This document shows positions 5,689-10,800 of a stretch of DNA of 10,800 nucleotides, piece after piece; within the stretch, counting starts at the first letter, position 1, and every line of letters begins with the position of its first letter. Where the stretch lies: positions 1-10,800 of the forward strand of contig CAMZKY010000308.1 of the NCBI GenBank assembly GCA_947311455.1. Reading direction: 5' to 3'. The notes under the pieces are model-generated. The model did not search any database. It was given only the letters and a program-made list of their open reading frames with translations, and had not been told where the DNA came from. The position numbers and the translations under genes are program-made. This DNA is from an uncultured Marinosulfonomonas sp. Its GTDB lineage: Bacteria; Pseudomonadota; Alphaproteobacteria; Rhodobacterales; Rhodobacteraceae.

Positions 5689-6447
5689 ATGAAGGTGCTT
5701 GTGCCCGTCAAACGCGTGATCGACTATAACGTGAAAGTCCGCGTAAAAGCAGACGGCACGGGTGTTGATCTCGCAAATGTCAAAATGTCGATGAACCCTT
5801 TTGATGAAATTGCTGTCGAAGAGGCCATTCGCCTGCGCGAAGCTGGCAAAGTTGAAGAAGTGATTGCGGTTTCTATCGGTGTTAAGCAGTCGCAAGAAAC
5901 TTTGCGCACCGCGCTGGCTATGGGCGCTGATCGTGCCATTCTGGTTGTTGCATCCGAGGATGTTCATCAGGATATTGAGCCGTTGGCCGTTGCAAAAATC
6001 CTTAAGGCTATCGTTGACGAAGAAAAACCTGATCTGGTTTTGGCTGGCAAACAAGCAATTGATAATGACATGAACGCCACGGGCCAAATGCTGTCGGCCC
6101 TGTTGGGTTGGTCACAAGGCACGTTCGCCTCCGAGGTTGATATTGACGGCGACAGCGCCACAATCACCCGCGAAGTTGATGGTGGATTGCAAACCATCAA
6201 GGTGAAAATGCCAACCATCATTACTGTTGATCTGCGTTTGAACGAGCCGCGCTATGCGTCCCTGCCAAACATCATGAAAGCCAAGCGTAAACCGCTGGAC
6301 GAAAAAACCGCAGCCGATTACGGCGTGGATGTGACCCCGCGTTTGACTGTTGTTTCCACGGGTGAACCAAGCGAGCGCAGCGCGGGTATCAAAGTGGCTG
6401 ACGTGGCTGAACTGGTCGAAAAACTAAAAGAAGCGGGGGCGATATAA
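5689..6447 (+). CDS. etfB: Electron transfer flavoprotein subunit beta
   Basis: EtfB pairs with EtfA in the soluble ETF heterodimer, which takes electrons from acyl-CoA dehydrogenases and passes them to ETF:ubiquinone oxidoreductase. The 252-residue product is of normal group I length. It shows MKVLVPVKRVIDYNVKVRV at the start, SMNPFDEIAVEEA (34-46), the AMP-binding AGKQAIDNDMNATGQM (119-134), and the signature VDLRLNEPRYASLPNIMKAK (180-199). That signature contains the dehydrogenase recognition loop with its Leu at 192. GGAG at 5677-5680 is eight bases before ATG. The stop codon overlaps the etfA start (TAATG), so the subunits are translationally coupled. Confidence 0.97.
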   Translation: MKVLVPVKRVIDYNVKVRVKADGTGVDLANVKMSMNPFDEIAVEEAIRLREAGKVEEVIAVSIGVKQSQETLRTALAMGADRAILVVASEDVHQDIEPLAVAKILKAIVDEEKPDLVLAGKQAIDNDMNATGQMLSALLGWSQGTFASEVDIDGDSATITREVDGGLQTIKVKMPTIITVDLRLNEPRYASLPNIMKAKRKPLDEKTAADYGVDVTPRLTVVSTGEPSERSAGIKVADVAELVEKLKEAGAI

Positions 6448-7376
6448 TGGCTGTTTTACTTCTTGCCGAAGTTGCGGGCGGCGAACTGAACGTTGACGCA
6501 ACCTCGAAAACACTGACTGCCGCTAAGGCAATCGGTGGTGATGTAACGATCCTATGCGCCTCTGCCGGATGTGGCGGCGCGGCTGAGGCTGCTGCCAAAC
6601 TTGATGGTGTTGCCAAGGTTCTGTGCGCCGATGATGCGGCCTATGGCCATGATTTGGCCGAACCTGTGGCTGATCTGATTGTATCACTGGCTGGTGATTA
6701 TTCACACATCGTGGCCCCTGCCACGTCGGCAGCGAAAAACGTGATGCCACGTGTTGCCGCCCTTTTGGATGTGATGGTGATTTCCGATGTGTCCGGCGTT
6801 GTTGACGGCGACACGTTCGAGCGCCCGATCTATGCGGGTAACGCTATTCAAACGGTGAAATCTACAGATGGCACCAAAATTGTCACCATCCGCACCACCA
6901 CGTTTGACGCGGCTGGCGAAGGTGGCTCGGCCTCTGTTGAAAGCATCGCGGCGGTTGCCAATTCCGGCCTGTCCGAATGGGTAGAAGACAAAACCGCCGA
7001 AAGTGATCGCCCCGAATTAACGTCTGCTGGTGTTGTTGTATCAGGTGGTCGCGGTGTGGGATCAGAAGACGATTTCGCCTTGATTGAAAAACTGGCTGAC
7101 AAACTTGGCGCGGCTGTTGGCGCATCGCGCGCAGCGGTTGATTCAGGCTTTGCCCCCAATGATTGGCAAGTCGGCCAAACAGGTAAGGTGGTTGCGCCTG
7201 ATCTTTACGTTGCCGTTGGCATTTCCGGTGCGATTCAACACCTTGCAGGGATGAAAGACAGTAAAATTATCGTAGCGATCAACAAAGACGAAGAGGCCCC
7301 CATTTTTCAGGTTGCCGATTTCGGCCTTGTCGCCGATCTGTTTGACGCTGTGCCAAAATTGATCGACGCGCTATAG
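6447..7376 (+). CDS. etfA: Electron transfer flavoprotein subunit alpha
   Basis: EtfA carries the redox FAD of ETF. The 309-residue product has an N-terminal adenine-nucleotide-hydrolase-like domain (1-190, with SHIVAPATSAAKNVMPRVAA near 86-105). The C-terminal FAD-binding domain shows VVSGGRGVG (197-205), VGASRAAVDSGF (224-235, Arg228 near the flavin), and the family signature LYVAVGISGAIQHLAG (253-268), then INKDEEAPIFQVADFGLVAD. All FAD-contact motifs appear intact. It begins inside the etfB stop codon with a one-base overlap. The terminator at 7395-7423 ends the unit. Confidence 0.97.
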   Translation: MAVLLLAEVAGGELNVDATSKTLTAAKAIGGDVTILCASAGCGGAAEAAAKLDGVAKVLCADDAAYGHDLAEPVADLIVSLAGDYSHIVAPATSAAKNVMPRVAALLDVMVISDVSGVVDGDTFERPIYAGNAIQTVKSTDGTKIVTIRTTTFDAAGEGGSASVESIAAVANSGLSEWVEDKTAESDRPELTSAGVVVSGGRGVGSEDDFALIEKLADKLGAAVGASRAAVDSGFAPNDWQVGQTGKVVAPDLYVAVGISGAIQHLAGMKDSKIIVAINKDEEAPIFQVADFGLVADLFDAVPKLIDAL

Positions 7377-7394
7377 TCCGCAATTCAATATTCT

Positions 7395-7423
7395 AAAAAG
7401 GCTCGCTTTGGCGGGCCTTTTTT
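7395..7423. terminator. Strong rho-independent terminator, probably bidirectional
   Basis: GGCTCGC (7400-7406) and GCGGGCC (7411-7417) pair around a TTTG loop with one G-U pair. The stem is extended by A's at 7395-7399 pairing with the T run 7418-7423. The symmetric A-tract and T-tract make it usable from both sides: it ends etfBA on the plus strand and the convergent gene on the minus strand. The minus-strand stop codon TAA (7424-7422) lies at the edge of the T run. Confidence 0.9.
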
Positions 7424-8240
7424 ATGTGCGCAGCAATCGCTTTAACGGATCAGCCAAGGCGCGCGCCACCTTCTCATGCGCCTTTGGATTAGGGAAATGA
7501 ATCGCAGTTGGCTCCTCGGTTGGCATGAATTTCATCCCCTCCAGATCATGGCTATCTGGTATAACCTCAAGCACTTCCGTAACATAGGGACGAATGGCTT
7601 CGATCATTGTGCGATTTACAAAAAGCGGATCAGCCCCGATTTGCGCCAGCCCAATATCATCCGGTGAATGATCGGCAAACCAAAGCAAAAAGACTGGCCC
7701 GTCAATTTTCTCCAATAAAAGCTGCATACGCATGACCCAAGTTTCTTGCAGCTCCTCACAGATAATTTCAAATCTTTCTTGGCCTTTTGATTGCATCGTA
7801 TGCAGCAGATGGCGCACAAAGTGGATGTCGGTAAAATCAACGTCCTGATAAACCACCTTTAGCAAAGCCGAGACGCCGATAAACCGATCATTTCGGCGCG
7901 GATGCACCTTGTAAAACCTGTTGCTTAGGCTGGCGGCCCCCATCACTTCGATAACTGTGGCGCGCGCATTATTGCATACATCATTTAAAACGGGATCATT
8001 CATGAAAACATCAATGCCGGCGTTCATGCTGCCAAGATTGATACAATCCTTTTCAATCAGGTTTTCCAGCAGTTCGGCAAACGGAGAATCTACAAATTTT
8101 CCATAGGTTTTCGATCCCCCGAAAATGGCAATATAGTTATCGTTTAGCGCACGCTGCGGCCCCCGAAACGTGTTTTTAGACGATCCATACCGACACGGCA
8201 TGTAATCAATGGCGCTTGCGCGCCTTGATAAATAGGTCAT
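7422..8240 (-). CDS. DUF6473-like protein of unknown function
   Basis: From memory this 272-residue protein matches the rhodobacterial DUF6473 family: DYMPCRYGSSKNTFRGPQR (12-30), IAIFGGSKTYGKF (37-49), CINLGSMNAGIDVFMNDP (66-83), VMGAASLSNRFYKVHPRRNDRF (99-120), LLWFADHSP (185-193) and DPLFVNRTMIEALRP-like 204-218. Its function is unknown. The order of GGSKTYG, NLG..NAG and a C-terminal IHFPNPKAHEKVA (247-259) resembles the blocks of SGNH hydrolases, but the GDS serine block reads GGS and there is no DxxH. No signal peptide or membrane helix is seen. AGGTGG (8250-8245), four bases before ATG, is a strong ribosome-binding site. It is convergent with etfA and divergent from the hydroxybutyryl-CoA dehydrogenase. 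Confidence 0.75.
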   Translation of the reverse strand: MTYLSRRASAIDYMPCRYGSSKNTFRGPQRALNDNYIAIFGGSKTYGKFVDSPFAELLENLIEKDCINLGSMNAGIDVFMNDPVLNDVCNNARATVIEVMGAASLSNRFYKVHPRRNDRFIGVSALLKVVYQDVDFTDIHFVRHLLHTMQSKGQERFEIICEELQETWVMRMQLLLEKIDGPVFLLWFADHSPDDIGLAQIGADPLFVNRTMIEAIRPYVTEVLEVIPDSHDLEGMKFMPTEEPTAIHFPNPKAHEKVARALADPLKRLLRT

Positions 8241-8320
8241 TTACCCACCTCATTAATTTCACCCACAATCAGAATTGCGCAAAAGTGTTTCGAATTTCCT
8301 AAACAACAAATTTGATCTAT

Positions 8321-8357
8321 CTTATGCCCTTGCGTCGGTGCCGCACTGCGGCATAAG
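8321..8357 (+). promoter_or_regulatory. Nested inverted repeats upstream of 3-hydroxybutyryl-CoA dehydrogenase
   Basis: CTTATGCC (8321-8328) and GGCATAAG (8350-8357) form a perfect 8-bp outer stem, which can enclose TGCG (8331-8334) pairing with CGCA (8342-8345). A second, competing stem TGCCGC-ACT-GCGGCA (8339-8353) uses the same GGCA. The structure ends 19 bases before the ribosome-binding AGG (8377-8379). It may be a leader RNA switch or a DNA operator in the divergent 145-base gap; nothing in the sequence decides which. Confidence 0.55.
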
Positions 8358-8385
8358 CTATGGATAAATCAGAATGAGGTTCGCT

Positions 8386-9261
8386 ATGGAAATCAGTAAA
8401 ATTGGTATTGTTGGCGCGGGCCAGATGGGTAATGGCATCGCGCATGTGTGTGCCTTGGCCGGATATGATGTTCTTATGACAGATATTTCTCAAGACAGCC
8501 TTGATGCGGCGGTTGCCTTGATTAACAAAAATCTTGATCGTCAGGTGGCACGCGAAAAGATCACAGTCGAGGCAAAATCCGATGCCATGGCGCGCATCGG
8601 CACGACGTTGAAATTGCCAGAACTGGGCCAAACCGATTTGGTGATCGAGGCTGCTACCGAACGTGAATCGGTGAAAACTGCAATTTTCGAGGATTTGCTG
8701 CCGTATCTTCAACCGCACACGATTTTAACATCAAACACGTCTTCGATTTCGATTACCCGGCTTGCATCGCGCACGGATCGCCCGGAAAAATTTATGGGCT
8801 TCCATTTTATGAACCCCGTGCCAATCATGAAACTGGTTGAATTAATCCGCGGCATTGCGACCGACGAAGAAACATTTAAAGCCTGTCAAACTGTGGTGGA
8901 TCGTTTGGGAAAAACCGGCGCGGCCGCCGAAGATTTCCCCGCTTTTATCGTGAACCGCATTCTGATGCCGATGATTAACGAGGCGATTTATACCCTGTAT
9001 GAAGGGGTTGGATCGGTAAAATCCATCGACACTTCACTAAAACTGGGGGCCAATCACCCGATGGGGCCGCTGGAATTGGCTGATTTTATCGGGCTTGATA
9101 CGTGTTTGGCGATTATGAACGTGCTGCACGAAGGGCTGGCCGATACAAAATATCGCCCTTGTCCGTTGTTAACAAAATACGTTGAAGCAGGCTGGCTAGG
9201 GCGCAAAACCCAGCGCGGATTTTACGATTATCGAGGCGAAGAACCGGTGCCGACGCGTTAG
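8386..9261 (+). CDS. 3-hydroxybutyryl-CoA dehydrogenase
   Basis: This enzyme interconverts (S)-3-hydroxybutyryl-CoA and acetoacetyl-CoA with NAD(P) in short-chain fatty acid and butyrate metabolism. The product is 291 residues: an N-terminal Rossmann fold with GAGQMG (10-15) and Asp33, then the C-terminal 3HCDH helical domain. Catalytic residues are intact: Ser119 in SNTSS, His140 in HFMNPVP, Glu152 and Asn190 in FIVNRI. The conserved ANHPMGPLELADFIGLD (222-238) and GRKTQRGFYDY (272-282) are present. ATG at 8386 is preferred to ATG at 8374, because GAGG (8376-8379) lies at the right distance before it and KIGIVGAGQMG then starts at the usual place. It could be called hbd/paaH/fadB2 in related genomes. 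Nearby etfBA serves the same pathway. Confidence 0.95.
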   Translation: MEISKIGIVGAGQMGNGIAHVCALAGYDVLMTDISQDSLDAAVALINKNLDRQVAREKITVEAKSDAMARIGTTLKLPELGQTDLVIEAATERESVKTAIFEDLLPYLQPHTILTSNTSSISITRLASRTDRPEKFMGFHFMNPVPIMKLVELIRGIATDEETFKACQTVVDRLGKTGAAAEDFPAFIVNRILMPMINEAIYTLYEGVGSVKSIDTSLKLGANHPMGPLELADFIGLDTCLAIMNVLHEGLADTKYRPCPLLTKYVEAGWLGRKTQRGFYDYRGEEPVPTR

Positions 9262-9272
9262 GTAGCGAAGAA

Positions 9273-9310
9273 GGCCGTTAAGGATGATCAGCAGTTATTC
9301 TTTAAGGGCC
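9273..9310. terminator. Possible convergent hairpin between two genes
   Basis: The arms 9273-9284 and 9299-9310 can form a 12-bp stem (GGCC, one G-G mismatch, TTAA, one G-U, GA) around a 14-base loop. They span the short gap between the dehydrogenase stop (9261) and the acyltransferase stop (9295), and reach into the last acyltransferase codons. There is no T run, so it is at best a weak or factor-dependent terminator for the two convergent genes. Confidence 0.3.
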
Positions 9311-10176
9311 AGGGTTTTTTCGCGCAACCATACCATAAATCCGCGTGGATCTTTTACCCAGCTGGCAATTTCGTCGGGTGAAAATGGCGCGCCTACGGTT
9401 GGGCTTTGCGGACGTTTCAAAGAATGCACCACTTCGTGCAACAAAAGCCCCTGACGAATCGTTGCCGAAACTCTATTAGCGATTTGGTAAGCACGTGAAT
9501 TTTGGCCCGGAAAATGAACCGGCACCACCGTAGCGCCGGATTTCAAGATCATTTTGGCAGTAAACGGATTCCAGTCTGCCTCGATTGCGGGGCCGGTAAA
9601 TGTTTTGGACGACGCCACAACACCAGCCGGGAAAAGCACAATCACCCCGTCATTTCGCAGATGATCCATCGCCAGCTTGCGCATATTGATGTTCAACCGT
9701 TGCGAATTAGGCTCGTGCGGAAAGGCAACGGGCAGCATAAATTGCTCAATCTCGGGAATGCCTGTTAGCAAACTGCGTGTCAAAATCTTGTAATCCGTGC
9801 GCACCTTGCCGATCAAATGCGCCAGAACCAAACCATCAACCAACCCATGTGGATGGTTGGCCACCACAATAACGGGGCCAGTGGCAGGAATGTTGGAAAT
9901 TTGATCAGTGGGCGTTCCCAGATCAATTTCCATTAATTCCAGACAACGATCAAAAAATTTCTGCCCTTTAACCACGCCTTCGTCTTCGAATTTGCGGATC
10001 AGTTTTAGGAGGGTGTATTTCCCCGTCAGCCATTCGAGTACCCGAATTGCAGTTGATTTCAGGGGGTTGGTGAAGGTGTTCGCATAGGACAAGCGCGCCT
10101 TATCATAAGGCACATAATTCGGATCGCCCCCTGTCATGCCGTCATCATCTGACGTATCTAATGTTTGGTCGTTCAA
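9295..10176 (-). CDS. Lysophospholipid acyltransferase family protein (PlsC-like)
   Basis: The product is predicted to transfer an acyl chain to a lysophospholipid or related acceptor at the inner membrane. In 293 residues it shows the acyltransferase blocks: VIVVANHPHGLVDGLVLA (102-119), RSLLTGIPEIEQFMLPVAFP (134-153), VIVLFPAGVVASS (178-190) and GATVVPVHFPGQNSR (214-228). The histidine block is NHPHGLVDG, with five residues between the first His and Asp instead of four. Start choice: TTG at 10176 has AGG six bases upstream and lies eight bases after the HPr stop. ATG at 10212 would overlap HPr by 29 bases, and ATG at 10137 has no clear ribosome-binding site. It is the last gene of the EIIA-HPr operon and convergent with the dehydrogenase. 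The acyl acceptor is unknown. Confidence 0.83.
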   Translation of the reverse strand: MNDQTLDTSDDDGMTGGDPNYVPYDKARLSYANTFTNPLKSTAIRVLEWLTGKYTLLKLIRKFEDEGVVKGQKFFDRCLELMEIDLGTPTDQISNIPATGPVIVVANHPHGLVDGLVLAHLIGKVRTDYKILTRSLLTGIPEIEQFMLPVAFPHEPNSQRLNINMRKLAMDHLRNDGVIVLFPAGVVASSKTFTGPAIEADWNPFTAKMILKSGATVVPVHFPGQNSRAYQIANRVSATIRQGLLLHEVVHSLKRPQSPTVGAPFSPDEIASWVKDPRGFMVWLREKTLALKE

Positions 10177-10183
10177 ATTACAC

Positions 10184-10453
10184 CTAAAAATCTTCGTCGA
10201 ATTTGTTTTCAATCAGCGTTTTGATTGCATCGGATAGTTTGTCGGCCTCTGGCCCGCTGGTTTCAACCTCAATAGAGGTTCCTTTTGAGGCTGCCAACAT
10301 CAAAAGCCCCATGATCGAATCTCCCGTAGCGTCAACACCATCTTTGTAAACCATAGCGTCGGCATCATGCCGTTCTACAACTTCGACAAATTTGGCCGAG
10401 GCGCGCGCGTGCAGTCCTTTTTCGTTTACGATTTTTAGAATCTGGCGGGTCAT
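10184..10453 (-). CDS. ptsH: HPr phosphocarrier protein
   Basis: HPr relays phosphate from enzyme I to EIIA domains. The 89-residue product carries the active-site His15 in NEKGLHARASAKF and the regulatory Ser46 in GDSIMGLLML, the target of HPr kinase/phosphorylase. The C-terminal extension ENKFDEDF is acidic. ATG 10453 is seven bases after the EIIA stop, with GGAT upstream, so the genes are one transcript. Paired with a lone EIIA-Man and no sugar permease in view, this is the regulatory PTS type of alphaproteobacteria. There hprK and rapZ usually lie just upstream, here outside the window. Confidence 0.95.
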   Translation of the reverse strand: MTRQILKIVNEKGLHARASAKFVEVVERHDADAMVYKDGVDATGDSIMGLLMLAASKGTSIEVETSGPEADKLSDAIKTLIENKFDEDF

Positions 10454-10459
10454 ATAGAT

Positions 10460-10800
10460 TTATCCATTCATTCCATCATAGCTGTTAATGTATTTCCGAC
10501 CAGCCTCCACCGACAGTTTTACAGCAAGCTCAAATTCTTTGCGACGTGATTTCGCCAATTTAACCAACATAGGCAGGTTTGCGCCATAGAGGATTTTGCG
10601 CTTTTTTTCACTACAAGAGCACAGCGACAAATTTGAAGGCGAGCCACCAAACAGATCGGTTACAACCACAACACCGTCGCCTTGATCAACTTGGGCAACA
10701 GCCTTTTTGATTTCTGATTGTTTATCGTCGCGATTGCATTCTTTTTCGATCCCGATTGCTAAAATTCCATCTTGTTTGCCAAGAACGTGCTCAACCGCCA
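10460..10800 (-). CDS. PTS EIIA, mannose family (C-terminal 112 residues, start outside window)
   Basis: The frame is open to the window edge; the first complete codon is at 10798. Visible motifs are AVEHVLGKQDGILAIGIE, the segment AVAQVDQGDGVVVVTDLFGGSPSN with the family hallmark TD-FGG-PSN, GANLPMLVKLAKSR, and the EAGRKYI end. EIIA-Man domains are about 130-135 residues, so roughly 20 N-terminal residues, including the phosphorylated His near residue 10, are missing from view. It accepts phosphate from HPr. As a stand-alone domain it probably has a signalling rather than a transport role. It is the upstream partner of ptsH with a six-base gap. Confidence 0.88.
   Translation of the reverse strand, partial: AVEHVLGKQDGILAIGIEKECNRDDKQSEIKKAVAQVDQGDGVVVVTDLFGGSPSNLSLCSCSEKKRKILYGANLPMLVKLAKSRRKEFELAVKLSVEAGRKYINSYDGMNG

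Noticed and set aside
5659..6087. Minus-strand open frame of 142 codons opposite etfB
   Set aside because: It is antisense to a clearly coding gene, with Asn/His/Phe-rich composition typical of a reverse-frame shadow.
6848..7159. Minus-strand open frames opposite etfA
   Set aside because: They are antisense to conserved FAD-domain codons, Pro/Ser/Thr-rich by composition, and lack a plausible start signal.
1..10800. CRISPR array, tRNA or rRNA genes, prophage
   Set aside because: No regularly spaced repeats, no tRNA cloverleaf or rRNA sequence, and no phage structural or integrase genes were seen on either strand.

Overview
The window looks like a chromosomal segment of a marine Rhodobacterales (Roseobacter-group) alphaproteobacterium of moderate GC content. 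This rests on the proteins: a ParC, EtfB/EtfA and 3-hydroxybutyryl-CoA dehydrogenase of alphaproteobacterial type, a DUF6473-like protein, a HIG1-type twin-TM protein beside a PduO-type adenosyltransferase, and a regulatory PTS (EIIA-Man plus HPr) followed by an acyltransferase. All assignments come from reading the sequence and from remembered family features; no search was run.

Layout. 1-555 (+) is the 3' part of an IS3-family transposase (DDE/rve domain), dead as written. Its probable right end lies just before the stop of parC. 644-2881 (-) is parC. 3029-3634 (+) is an exported or membrane-anchored SH3b protein, and 3870-4703 (+) a YbbO-like short-chain dehydrogenase. 4775-7376 (+) holds a HIG1-like twin-TM protein, the cob(I)alamin adenosyltransferase, and etfB-etfA (overlapping by one base), closed by a strong hairpin terminator. 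That terminator also covers the stop codon of the convergent DUF6473-like gene (7422-8240, -). 8386-9261 (+) is 3-hydroxybutyryl-CoA dehydrogenase, with a striking inverted-repeat region in front of it. 9295-10800 (-) is a tight operon read right to left: EIIA-Man (its start lies outside the window), HPr, and a lysophospholipid acyltransferase.

How the genes fit together. EtfBA takes electrons from acyl-CoA dehydrogenases to the ubiquinone pool. The 3-hydroxyacyl-CoA dehydrogenase works on the same short-chain acyl-CoA / polyhydroxybutyrate carbon. The adenosyltransferase makes the B12 cofactor needed by mutases such as methylmalonyl-CoA mutase, and the small HIG1-like protein suggests a link to the respiratory chain. 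The EIIA-HPr pair looks like the sugar-permease-free regulatory PTS of alphaproteobacteria.

Most notable observation. The transposase remnant carries two diverged copies (28 of 39 positions identical) of a roughly 39-base hairpin-containing insert, at 175-213 and 307-345. One sits one codon before the codon for the second catalytic Asp. The other sits between that Asp and the catalytic Glu. Removing the second insert restores the exact D-35-E spacing of IS3-family transposases, which shows that it is a precise 13-codon insertion. This could be a small mobile hairpin element with a target preference, or, more speculatively, a translationally bypassed insert.
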